Below, piece after piece: positions 46,259 through 54,984 of a stretch of DNA of 64,000 nt. How positions within the stretch are numbered: the stretch's first letter is position 1; every line of letters starts with the position of its first letter. The stretch is from assembly GCA_003712125.1 (NCBI GenBank), contig RHLF01000002.1, positions 1 to 64,000 on the forward strand, given 5' to 3'. Origin of the DNA: Allomuricauda sp. (GTDB lineage: Bacteria; Bacteroidota; Bacteroidia; Flavobacteriales; Flavobacteriaceae). The notes under the pieces are model-generated. The model saw only the letters and a list, made by a program, of their open reading frames with translations, did not search any database and was not told the origin of the DNA. Made by a program: the position numbers and the translations under genes.

Positions 46259-49108
46259 TTAAGCCTCAACGAATGCCTCAATAGGGGTGCAGGTGCACAT
46301 CAAATTACGGTCTCCAAAGGCTTCATCCGTTCTTCGTACAGTAGGCCAAAATTTATTGTCCGATACAAAATCCAAGGGAAAAGCAGCCTTTTGCCTTGAG
46401 TATGGAAAATCCCAATTGTCAGAGGTCACCATTTGCAAGGTATGTGGTGAATTTTTTAGCACATTATTCGGATCATCCTTGTCAGACTGGTCAATTTCTT
46501 CCCGTATGGAGAGCATGGCATCACAAAAGCGATCTAATTCGGCCAGGCTTTCACTTTCTGTGGGTTCGATCATAATGGTGCCCGCTACCGGAAATGAAAC
46601 TGTTGGTGCATGAAAACCATAGTCCATCAAACGTTTCGCAATGTCAGTAACTTCGATTCCATTTTCCTTAAAGGGTCTGCAATCAATAATCATTTCATGG
46701 GCCGCCCTTCCCTTTTCACCGGTATAGAGCACCTCATACTTCCCTTTTAAACGATCCTTGATGTAATTGGCATTTAGTATGGCAATTTTGGTGGCCTCTG
46801 TTACTCCATGTCCCCCTAACATTTTAATATAGCCATATGAAATAAGACATGCCAAAGCACTCCCCCATGGGGCAGAAGAAATGGCAGTAATGCCTTGTTC
46901 ACCTCCCGTTTCAATAATTGGGTTTGATGGTAAAAAGGGTTTTAACTGTTCAGCTACACAAATTGGGCCGACGCCAGGTCCACCACCTCCATGAGGAATG
47001 GCAAAGGTCTTGTGTAAATTTAAATGGCAAACATCGGCTCCAATAGTGGCTGGATTGGTCAACCCCACTTGAGCATTCATATTGGCGCCATCCATATATA
47101 CTTGACCCCCGTTTTCGTGGATCAAATGGGTAATATGTTTTATGGAAGATTCAAAAACCCCATGAGTTGAAGGATAGGTCACCATTAGGGCAGCCAAATT
47201 GGATGCATGTTCCTTAACCTTTTCCTCCAAATCGGTAACATCAATATTGCCGCGTTCATCGGTTTTGGTGACGACAACTTTCATCCCGGCCATAACTGCT
47301 GAAGCCGGATTGGTTCCATGGGCTGAAGCAGGTATTAGGCAAATATTACGATGCGTTTCACCGCGTGATTCATGATACGCGCGTATCACCATTAAGCCAG
47401 CGTATTCGCCCTGGGCACCCGAGTTGGGCTGTAAGGATGTAGCTGCGAAACCAGTAATCTCGGTAAGTTGATCTTCGAGCTCCTTGAGCATAATTTGATA
47501 CCCTTTGGCTTGATCAAGCGGTACAAACGGATGCAGATTTCCCCAGTTTGACCAACTTAATGGTAGCATTTCTGAAGCAGCATTTAATTTCATGGTGCAG
47601 CTGCCCAAAGAGATCATGGAGTGGTTCAACGCCAAATCTTTTCGTTCCAGTTTTTTGATGTACCGCATCAATTCTGTCTCAGAATGGTATGAATTGAAGA
47701 CTTGATGCGTTAAAAATGGGGCAGTTCGCTTAACAGGCCCTGAAATAACTTCAGCCAGGGACTCTGACATTTTTTTCTTGCTAAATCCATTGACCCCGAT
47801 GAAACAGGCGATAATCTGGTTGATATCGTTGTTTGTAGTGGCTTCATTGATCGAAATCGAAATAGTCTGCTCGTCAATATAGTTGAAATTGATGCCTAAC
47901 TTTTCTGCATTCTGTCGAATGGGTTCAATGTGTTCCGCCCTAAGTTTGAGTGTATCGAAGTAGCTCGAATTCAATTGTGTGATACCCAACTCATTTAACA
48001 AAGCACTTACAGACCTGGCTTTTTCATGAATTGAATCAGCAATGAATTTCAACCCTTTGGGGCCGTGATAAACGGCATACATTCCTGCCATTACGGCTAA
48101 CAGTACTTGGGCAGTACAAATATTTGAAGTGGCCTTGTCTCTTTTGATATGTTGTTCCCTGGTTTGAAGGGCCATACGCAAGGCAGGATTTCCGTCAGTA
48201 TCTTTGGTCATCCCGATAATACGACCGGGAATGTTTCTTTTATAAGCTTCCTTTGTCGCAAAAAAGGCAGCATGTGGTCCGCCGTAACCCATGGGAATAC
48301 CAAATCGTTGTGTGGTCCCAACGACGACATCAGCACCCCATTCTCCCGGCGGTGTTAGAAGTACGAGACTCATGATATCGGCAGCCACAGCGACTTTAAT
48401 TTCGTGTTCCTGTGCCTTTTTTACAAATGCCGAATAATCATTTACTTGCCCATATTTACCGGGATACTGCAGTAAGGCACCATATACTTCTTTTGAAAAG
48501 TCAAAATCTTCATGATTGCCAACAACCAATTCTATCCCCAAGGGTGTTGAACGGGTCTTTAAAAGACTTAGGGTTTGGGGAAGTATTTCTTCGGAAACGA
48601 AAAATTTTAAAACCTGATCTTTTTTCTGCTGTCTGGATCGTAGGTCAAAAAGCATGGTCATGGCCTCCGCGGCAGCAGTACTTTCATCCAAAAGCGAAGC
48701 ATTGGCTATTTCCATACCGGTCAAATCACAGACCATGGTTTGAAAATTAAGAAGCGCCTCAAGACGACCTTGGGCGATTTCAGCTTGGTAGGGCGTATAC
48801 GCAGTGTACCAACCTGGATTTTCTAAAATATTACGCTTGATTACCGATGGAGTCAGTGTTTCATGATACCCTAAACCTATGTAGGTTTTGAATACCTTGT
48901 TTAGTTCCGAAAGCTTTTGAACGTGCTGTAAAAACTCATGTTCACTAATGGCCTCTGGCAGGTTCAAAGGTTCTTTTAACAAGATATCATCGGGTATGGT
49001 GTCTTTGATGAGTTGGTCAAGACTTTCAACTCCGATGGTTTTGAAGATTTTTGTATGGTCATCTTCCTTTATACCTATATGGCGAAGGGCAAATGATTCA
49101 GTATTCAT
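46259..49108 (-). CDS. gcvP: Glycine dehydrogenase (decarboxylating), P-protein
   Basis: 949 aa, with the two halves found in separate proteins in some bacteria fused, as is common in Bacteroidota. It decarboxylates glycine and hands the aminomethyl group to lipoylated GcvH. The pyridoxal-phosphate lysine lies in HLNLHKTFAIPHGGGGPG in the C-terminal half. Other motifs are GYHETLTPSVIKRNI, NPGWYTAYTPYQAEIAQGRL and SLGSCTMKLNA. Length is normal. It is not accompanied by gcvT or gcvH in the window. Confidence 0.97.
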   Translation of the reverse strand: MNTESFALRHIGIKEDDHTKIFKTIGVESLDQLIKDTIPDDILLKEPLNLPEAISEHEFLQHVQKLSELNKVFKTYIGLGYHETLTPSVIKRNILENPGWYTAYTPYQAEIAQGRLEALLNFQTMVCDLTGMEIANASLLDESTAAAEAMTMLFDLRSRQQKKDQVLKFFVSEEILPQTLSLLKTRSTPLGIELVVGNHEDFDFSKEVYGALLQYPGKYGQVNDYSAFVKKAQEHEIKVAVAADIMSLVLLTPPGEWGADVVVGTTQRFGIPMGYGGPHAAFFATKEAYKRNIPGRIIGMTKDTDGNPALRMALQTREQHIKRDKATSNICTAQVLLAVMAGMYAVYHGPKGLKFIADSIHEKARSVSALLNELGITQLNSSYFDTLKLRAEHIEPIRQNAEKLGINFNYIDEQTISISINEATTNNDINQIIACFIGVNGFSKKKMSESLAEVISGPVKRTAPFLTHQVFNSYHSETELMRYIKKLERKDLALNHSMISLGSCTMKLNAASEMLPLSWSNWGNLHPFVPLDQAKGYQIMLKELEDQLTEITGFAATSLQPNSGAQGEYAGLMVIRAYHESRGETHRNICLIPASAHGTNPASAVMAGMKVVVTKTDERGNIDVTDLEEKVKEHASNLAALMVTYPSTHGVFESSIKHITHLIHENGGQVYMDGANMNAQVGLTNPATIGADVCHLNLHKTFAIPHGGGGPGVGPICVAEQLKPFLPSNPIIETGGEQGITAISSAPWGSALACLISYGYIKMLGGHGVTEATKIAILNANYIKDRLKGKYEVLYTGEKGRAAHEMIIDCRPFKENGIEVTDIAKRLMDYGFHAPTVSFPVAGTIMIEPTESESLAELDRFCDAMLSIREEIDQSDKDDPNNVLKNSPHTLQMVTSDNWDFPYSRQKAAFPLDFVSDNKFWPTVRRTDEAFGDRNLMCTCTPIEAFVEA

Positions 49109-49127
49109 GCGTTATCAATAAAGTGCA

Positions 49128-49161
49128 CAAAATTAGCCAATAATTCATTGAAAATGGTCAA
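49128..49161 (-). promoter_or_regulatory. Likely promoter of gcvP
   Basis: On the minus strand TTG (49159-49161) precedes TAATTTTG (49128-49135, perfect TAnnTTTG) by 23 bp. The ATG of gcvP is 20 bp further. Confidence 0.5.
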
Positions 49162-49231
49162 TTTTCGACCTAGTGACACCTAAAGTTGTTAACCGAAAAT
49201 TAACCTTGAAAAACTTGCCTATTTTTGCCTT

Positions 49232-50047
49232 ATGCGATGGGTCAAAAAGTTGTTTGATTTTTACCTGGACGCCAGTATTCATGTGGCCTTGGCAGTCGTT
49301 TCACTATATGGGGTGAGCGTAATATTATTGGATTTATCACCGAATACAGGCTTGATGGCCTTTCTGGGCTTAAGTACGGTAGTTTGCTACAATTTCATGA
49401 AATATGGTGTGGAGGCCGAAAAATATCTGATCCTATCGAACAAGTATCACAAAATCATACAGGTTTTTAGTTTTAGCTGTTTCGGAATCGCACTTTACTT
49501 TGGCCTGCAGTTGCAGTTCCAGATTGTGCTCTGGGTTGGCGTATTTGGGGTATTATCAATTTTCTATGCCCTTCCTGTGCTACCGAGGTACAGGAACTTA
49601 AGGAGTTTAGGGGTCCTAAAGATTTTTATCGTGGCCATAGTCTGGGCCGGATTTACCGTGATACTGCCTTTGTTGGATGCGGAAATCGAAATAAAATGGG
49701 ATGCTTTTCTGCTTATTATACAACGCTTTTTGTTGGTTTTGGCCTTAATTCTTCCTTTCGAAATTCGTGATATGAAGTATGATGCCCCCGAAATGCGAAC
49801 CGTTCCCCAACGAATGGGTCTCAAGGGCAGCCTTAGATTTGGTTATGTACTAACAGGCTTATTCTTTCTCCTGACCTTCTTAAAAGATGACATTTCGTTG
49901 CTTGAAATTGGCAGTAGGCTGCTAGTGGCCGTGTTGCTGTGTTACCTGCTTTACAATACCAGGGAAAATCAAACGCGGTATTTTGCATCCTTTTGGGTCG
50001 AGGGAATTCCTATCGGGTGGTGGGCCCTGCTACTGATTGCGGCTTAA
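49232..50047 (+). CDS. UbiA-like polytopic membrane protein
   Basis: 271 aa with about eight membrane helices. IFYALPVLPRYRNLRSLGVLK, read in parts, and LPFEIRDMKYDAPEMRTVPQRMG resemble the second half of UbiA prenyltransferases, including a DxxxD-type site (DMKYD). The first aspartate-rich motif NDxxDxxxD, needed for prenyl diphosphate binding, is not visible; the corresponding place reads VCYNFMKYGVEAEK. It may be a relative that has lost prenyltransferase activity or uses another substrate. It is divergent from gcvP. Confidence 0.75.
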   Translation: MRWVKKLFDFYLDASIHVALAVVSLYGVSVILLDLSPNTGLMAFLGLSTVVCYNFMKYGVEAEKYLILSNKYHKIIQVFSFSCFGIALYFGLQLQFQIVLWVGVFGVLSIFYALPVLPRYRNLRSLGVLKIFIVAIVWAGFTVILPLLDAEIEIKWDAFLLIIQRFLLVLALILPFEIRDMKYDAPEMRTVPQRMGLKGSLRFGYVLTGLFFLLTFLKDDISLLEIGSRLLVAVLLCYLLYNTRENQTRYFASFWVEGIPIGWWALLLIAA

Positions 50048-50050
50048 GCG

Positions 50051-50284
50051 CTATTGAAATTTTTCTTCCAAACTTCGTTTTAGGGCTTCTTTTTCGTTGC
50101 TTGGCATGGTATGTAAGTCTGCCTTTTTGCAGAGCGAGGTCAGTTGGCTGTTTTTTCTGCTGTATTTTTTGCAAACCTTACAATAAACAAAGTGAAATTG
50201 CAGCTTAACTATTTGCCATATGCTAGCTTCCTTGTATTGGGATTTATTGCAGATGTCTGAGGCTTCCTCGCAGCTAATTTTCAT
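50051..50284 (-). CDS. Small HxxxCxxC protein, possible anti-sigma factor
   Basis: 77 aa, basic, without a membrane segment. The HFVYCKVC sequence near residues 31-38 has the HxxxCxxC spacing of zinc-binding anti-sigma (ZAS) domains, preceded by CEEASDICNKSQYKEAS, which also resembles that fold. It begins 1 bp after the sigma-factor stop and is probably co-transcribed with it. If it works as an anti-sigma factor it does so with a zinc-finger helix domain alone, with no membrane anchor or sensor. Confidence 0.8.
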   Translation of the reverse strand: MKISCEEASDICNKSQYKEASIWQIVKLQFHFVYCKVCKKYSRKNSQLTSLCKKADLHTMPSNEKEALKRSLEEKFQ

Positions 50285-50285
50285 T

Positions 50286-50840
50286 TTAAAACCAATTTTG
50301 ATTTAGGCAGCCCATAAGACCAGTTCGTGCCCTATGGATCATTACCCAGAGATTGGACGGATTAATTCCCAATTCATTACAAATATCCTCAGTGCTCATT
50401 CCCTGAATGGTCTTCATTTTAAAAACCAAGCCCTGTTTTTTGGGCAATTTTGAAATGCAATCTTGAATAGCGATGCCTAATTCTTCATTCTCTATAGTCT
50501 CGTCACCTCCTTTGTCAAAGGGATCGGCAACCTGTTCTTCAAGCCAATCGCCCTCAGCATCGGTCTGGGTGCTATAGTTCATGCGCACTTCAGCCTTGCC
50601 TTTTTTTGAATTGATTTTGCGGTAATGGTCGATTACCTTGCGTTTTAATATGGCGATCAACCAAGTACGTTCAGCCGCATCTCCTTTATAGTTTTTTGCA
50701 GAGTTCAAGCCCGCAAAAAAGGTTTCTTGAACCAAATCTTTTGCAATTTCCGCGTCGCTCACGCGCACTACGGCATAATTGTATAGGTAATCGGCATATT
50801 GATCCACCCAAGTTTCAGGATGTAGCTCGTGTGTAGGCAT
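50286..50840 (-). CDS. RNA polymerase sigma factor, ECF type
   Basis: 184 aa from the ATG at 50840; a TTG at 50861 is in frame but overlaps a -7 promoter match. Region 2 is seen in YNYAVVRVSDAEIAKDLVQETFFAGL and region 4 in LPKKQGLVFKMKTIQG...DICNELGINPSNLWVMIHRARTGL. It directs RNA polymerase to a set of stress or surface genes not identifiable here. The small zinc-finger protein directly behind it is a likely regulator. Confidence 0.92.
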   Translation of the reverse strand: MPTHELHPETWVDQYADYLYNYAVVRVSDAEIAKDLVQETFFAGLNSAKNYKGDAAERTWLIAILKRKVIDHYRKINSKKGKAEVRMNYSTQTDAEGDWLEEQVADPFDKGGDETIENEELGIAIQDCISKLPKKQGLVFKMKTIQGMSTEDICNELGINPSNLWVMIHRARTGLMGCLNQNWF

Positions 50841-50858
50841 TTGTCCTTTAAGAAGTCC

Positions 50859-50866
50859 CAAAATTA
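50859..50866 (-). promoter_or_regulatory. Possible -7 element of the ECF sigma operon
   Basis: CAAAATTA on the plus strand reads TAATTTTG on the minus strand, a perfect TAnnTTTG, 19 bp before ATG 50840. No clear -33 element. It argues for the ATG start. Confidence 0.4.
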
Positions 50867-50973
50867 CGGTTTTTAGTTAATGATTCCTTTCTACGACAAA
50901 GAACCCTTCGAAATATCACAAAAATGTTACAGATTAGGGATTTAGGTAAAACTTAACAGTAATTCAATTGGGA

Positions 50974-53004
50974 TTAGGCCGATTTTTTTATCAACCCTGA
51001 GCGCTCCAACAACGCCTCAATCTTTGGTTCTTGACCTCGAAAACGTTTGTAAAGGGTCATGGGATTTTCAGTGCCTCCTTTAGAGAGTACGTGCTCTTTG
51101 AACTTTTCTGCAATTTCATGGTCAAATATTCCATTTGCCTTGAAGTAGGCGAACGCATCGGCATCTAGAACTTCGGCCCATTTATAGCTGTAATAGCCTG
51201 ACGCATAGCCACCTTGAAAAATATGGGAGAAAGAAGTGCTCATGCAGGTTTCGGGTGTTTCAGGATACAATTGGGTGCCTTCGAAGGCCTGGGCTTCGAA
51301 AGATTTGACATCTTCGATTTTTGAAGGATCTTGAGCATGCCAAGCCATATCCAGCAAACCAAAACTTAATTGCCTCAAGGTCTGCATTCCCTCTTGAAAG
51401 GTTGATGAGCGTTTTATTTTTTCGATCAATTCCATGGGAATGGGTGCTCCGGTTTCATAATGGTGGGCAAAAAGCTCCAAGGCTTCTTTTTCATAGCACC
51501 AATTCTCCATGATTTGACTGGGCAATTCAACAAAATCCCAATAAACAGAGGTCCCTGAAAGGCTGGGATAGGTTGTATTGGCAAGCATGCCGTGCAAACC
51601 GTGGCCAAATTCATGAAATAAAGTGGTTACCTCGTTAAAGGTCAATAATGAGGGCTTGCTGGCGGTGGAAGGCGTAAAATTACAGACATTGGAAATATGC
51701 GGTCTTACATTGGTCCCTTCTTTTCTGAATTGCGATTTGAATGAGGTCATCCATGCGCCCCCACGTTTGCCCGCTCTGGGGTGGAAATCTCCATAAAAAA
51801 GGGCAACAAAATTTTGCGCTGCATCATAGACCTCAAAGGTTTTGACCTCTTTGTGGTATTTGTCAACCGTAGCTACTTCCTTGAAGGTGAGCCCGAATAG
51901 TTTTTCGGCAACCTTAAAAACCCCATCCATTACGTTTTCTAACTTGAAATAGGGTTTGAGTTGTTCGTCATCCAGGTCAAAAAGCTTTTGTTTCAACTTT
52001 TCTGAATAGTAAGCCCCGTCCCATTTTTGTAACTGGTCAATGCCATCAATTTCTTTGGCAAAGGATTGCAATTGTTCGAATTCACGATGTGCCGCTGAAC
52101 GGGCCTTTTTTAAAAGCTCGTTTAAAAATTCAGATACTTTTTCAGGTGTTTCGGCCATACGCTCCTCGAGTACAAAATCGGCATGGGTCTGGTACCCCAA
52201 AAGTTGGGCTCGTTCGTGACGAAGCTTGACAATATTGAGTACATGCTGTTGGTTATCCAAATCATCATTGTGAAATCCCTTGCTGCCAAAGGCCAATGAA
52301 AGTTCTCTTCTTTGCTCCCTATTGTTGGCATATTTCATAAAGGGTATGTAGCTCGGATAATCCAGCGTAATGCACCAACCTTCCTTATTTTTCGATTTTG
52401 CCAGTTGTGCCGCCGCTTCTTTTGCACTTTCGGGAAGTCCTTCCACATCTGAGGCATTCGTAAGATGCATTAGGTATTTGTTGGTTTCAGCCAATACATT
52501 TTCTCCAAAAGTCAATTTCAATTTCGCAAGTTCAGTATCTATTTCGCGAAGGCGTACCTTTTTGTCACTGGGAAGATTGGCCCCGTTCCGACTAAATGAT
52601 TTGTATTTTTTATCGAGTAGGGTTATTTCCTCTGGTGTTAGGTCGAGTGCAGTTCGCTTTTCATAAACGTTTTTGACCCTTTCGAAAAGTTTGTCATTGA
52701 GGGTAATGTCATTTCTGAATTCGGTAAGTAAGGGTGAGACTTCTTGTGCAATTTTTTGAATTTCCGCATTGGTCTCCGCACTGTTCAGGTTAAAGAATAC
52801 ACTTGTAATTCGATCCAATTGATGCCCTGAGTAGTCCAAGGCTGCTATGGTGTTTTGAAATGTGGGAGCCTCTTGATTTTCAATTATGGCATCAATTTCT
52901 TTTTTGGCCATGTCGATGCCTTGAACAAGGGCAGGCTTAAAATGTTCATTCTTGATTTTGGAAAAGGGAGCTTGATCAAAAGGCGCTAAAAGAGGGTTCT
53001 GCAT
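50974..53004 (-). CDS. M3-family oligopeptidase
   Basis: 676 aa, cytoplasmic (no signal peptide). The zinc-binding motif HEFGHGLHGM lies near residue 465, with the downstream glutamate in a typical PSQIMENWCYE region. Length and order match the oligopeptidase A/peptidyl-dipeptidase Dcp group. It degrades short peptides. It begins 10 bp after purE and appears to be the last gene of the purK operon. Confidence 0.95.
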   Translation of the reverse strand: MQNPLLAPFDQAPFSKIKNEHFKPALVQGIDMAKKEIDAIIENQEAPTFQNTIAALDYSGHQLDRITSVFFNLNSAETNAEIQKIAQEVSPLLTEFRNDITLNDKLFERVKNVYEKRTALDLTPEEITLLDKKYKSFSRNGANLPSDKKVRLREIDTELAKLKLTFGENVLAETNKYLMHLTNASDVEGLPESAKEAAAQLAKSKNKEGWCITLDYPSYIPFMKYANNREQRRELSLAFGSKGFHNDDLDNQQHVLNIVKLRHERAQLLGYQTHADFVLEERMAETPEKVSEFLNELLKKARSAAHREFEQLQSFAKEIDGIDQLQKWDGAYYSEKLKQKLFDLDDEQLKPYFKLENVMDGVFKVAEKLFGLTFKEVATVDKYHKEVKTFEVYDAAQNFVALFYGDFHPRAGKRGGAWMTSFKSQFRKEGTNVRPHISNVCNFTPSTASKPSLLTFNEVTTLFHEFGHGLHGMLANTTYPSLSGTSVYWDFVELPSQIMENWCYEKEALELFAHHYETGAPIPMELIEKIKRSSTFQEGMQTLRQLSFGLLDMAWHAQDPSKIEDVKSFEAQAFEGTQLYPETPETCMSTSFSHIFQGGYASGYYSYKWAEVLDADAFAYFKANGIFDHEIAEKFKEHVLSKGGTENPMTLYKRFRGQEPKIEALLERSGLIKKSA

Positions 53005-53014
53005 TATCTGGGTT

Positions 53015-53506
53015 TTAATTTCTCTTTTTTACTTCTTCGGCTCCTTTAATTACCTTTTGTTTAAGGCCTTCCTTATAATTGATTACCTTTTGTAGCACGG
53101 ATGCATCGGAACTTCCGATTATTTGTGCGGCCAAAATTCCGGCATTTTTTGCACCATTTAACGCAACGGTGGCTACGGGCACACCGCCTGGCATCTGAAG
53201 GATGGAGAGTACTGAATCCCAACCATCAATACTATTTGAACTTTTGACGGGTACGCCTATAACAGGCAAAGGAGAAAGCGAAGCAACCATGCCGGGTAAA
53301 TGGGCAGCGCCTCCGGCCCCAGCAATGATTACTGCATACCCATTGTGATGTGCGTTGCTTCCAAAATCAACCATTTTTTCTGGGGTGCGGTGTGCAGAGA
53401 CAATGTCCACGTCAACCTCGATTTCGAATTCTTCCAAAATATCAATGGCATGCTGCATGACCGGTAGGTCGCTTGTACTGCCCATGATAACTGCTACTTT
53501 GCTCAT
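53015..53506 (-). CDS. purE: N5-carboxyaminoimidazole ribonucleotide mutase
   Basis: 163 aa. It converts N5-CAIR, the product of PurK, to CAIR in purine synthesis. MGSTSDLPVMQHA, SAHRTPEKM and IAGAGGAAHLPGMVA form the nucleotide-binding site with the catalytic histidine. Full length. Its start is adjacent to the stop of an unknown gene that separates it from purK. Confidence 0.96.
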   Translation of the reverse strand: MSKVAVIMGSTSDLPVMQHAIDILEEFEIEVDVDIVSAHRTPEKMVDFGSNAHHNGYAVIIAGAGGAAHLPGMVASLSPLPVIGVPVKSSNSIDGWDSVLSILQMPGGVPVATVALNGAKNAGILAAQIIGSSDASVLQKVINYKEGLKQKVIKGAEEVKKRN

Positions 53507-54976
53507 TTAATTGAATTTTCTTAAGTAAAACTTTTCATCTGCCTTATCATAATACCCTGCGAAATGATTCGCTCCTTTTTTAAAAAATACCTTCCACAAA
53601 ATACTTTTTTTGACTTTGTCATCATATTTCTCATTTAGGTAATCATCCATTAAATCATAATGATTTTTGAACGTGTCGTATGTTAATTCATATCCCGGTT
53701 TGTTGAGATAAAAGTCAAGTGAATTTTCTTTGTTGAAGGTAAAATTAATTCCAGCACCAACAACCAAAGCTGGAGAAACGGCCGCAGAAACTATAGGAAC
53801 AGAAATATTTCGTGTGCCAAAAACACCAAACGAAAGGCGATAAGAATTGTTACCCTCAGAAACCCTGAGGCCCATCCGATCTTTGGCCTTGACTAATTTG
53901 GAAAACTTTTTTCTTACACTTTGTTGTTCTTCACCCTCCTGTTTGTATGTAAGAAAGTCACTTAACTTTACCATTAGGTTTTCTTGAGATAGATAAGGTA
54001 AAAACAGGTCGTAGCTATCTTGATGAAGCAAAGTATTGTCTGCTCTATTCAAAATCCTTAGGTATAATGTCTTTTTATTTCCTTTGAATAAAAAGAGTTT
54101 ATCATCCAACAAAAAACTATTACTTTTTGTATTTGAGGTACTGAATTTTTCATCTGAAATTTTCAAGGTTTTTCTTAAAACCGTGGAATAATCATTAAGG
54201 TTAATTTCAATCACAATATTTTGATCATCATCAAAATCCAAAGTCATAATAACTTGATCGGGTCTAACATAAAACTTATTAGCGGCGGTGATCAAATCAT
54301 TGGACAAAGGTTTATTGGAGGAAAGTGCCGTCAATAAACTATTTCCACTAAATTTTGGAAAATGGAATACAGGGTCTTTCATTCCCACCCTTAAAGGTGG
54401 CATGGCCGGTAGTCTTTTGCCGTTTAAATAAAATTCACTTTTGTTGATGTCAATTTCCTCAATCTGATATTTTAAATCTACATCTAAAATGTGAAGCCTC
54501 AATAGCCTTGAATCTTCAACTTTAGAAATAACATAGAACTTATCTCCTTGTGAAAAGGTACTTAGAAAATCTTCTCCTTTTAATTTAAAATCCAACGATT
54601 TTTGAAAGGTCAAATTATTCTCAAAGTCTACGGATATGGCATAAAATTTCCGCCCAGATTTTTTTCGATAGATAAAAACATGCTTTTTGTTGCTTCCATA
54701 GCTCTCAACAAAAGTGTTATACTCCAACGAATTCTCTTTTTCTATGAGCATATTTTCAATCAAACGGAACTCATTGTCGTAAATACAGGTTCTTAAAAAA
54801 TCATCTTTTAAAAAATTAAGTAAGAAATAATTTTTTTCTTCTTCATAGGTAACCAAACCTGAGTAGTCACTTGAGATTGGTCCGGTAATGATTTGATCGT
54901 TATCCTCGAATACAACATCTTGACCCATTATAAAAAATGGGGTCAAAATCAGAAAGAATAAAACAATCTTGGTCAT
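53507..54976 (-). CDS. Secreted or periplasmic protein of unknown function inside purK-purE
   Basis: 489 aa. A signal peptide (about 1-18, ending FFIMGQ) precedes a body of alternating beta strands rich in Asp, Lys, Phe and Tyr, which may be a propeller, with no motif I recognise. A short glycine/alanine-rich hydrophobic stretch (SVPIVSAAVSPALVVGAGI) lies near residue 400. Base composition is clearly more AT-rich than in the flanking purine genes. It is packed tightly: 8 bp after purK and zero bp before purE. No function can be assigned. Confidence 0.75.
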   Translation of the reverse strand: MTKIVLFFLILTPFFIMGQDVVFEDNDQIITGPISSDYSGLVTYEEEKNYFLLNFLKDDFLRTCIYDNEFRLIENMLIEKENSLEYNTFVESYGSNKKHVFIYRKKSGRKFYAISVDFENNLTFQKSLDFKLKGEDFLSTFSQGDKFYVISKVEDSRLLRLHILDVDLKYQIEEIDINKSEFYLNGKRLPAMPPLRVGMKDPVFHFPKFSGNSLLTALSSNKPLSNDLITAANKFYVRPDQVIMTLDFDDDQNIVIEINLNDYSTVLRKTLKISDEKFSTSNTKSNSFLLDDKLFLFKGNKKTLYLRILNRADNTLLHQDSYDLFLPYLSQENLMVKLSDFLTYKQEGEEQQSVRKKFSKLVKAKDRMGLRVSEGNNSYRLSFGVFGTRNISVPIVSAAVSPALVVGAGINFTFNKENSLDFYLNKPGYELTYDTFKNHYDLMDDYLNEKYDDKVKKSILWKVFFKKGANHFAGYYDKADEKFYLRKFN

Positions 54977-54984
54977 TGTTCGTC

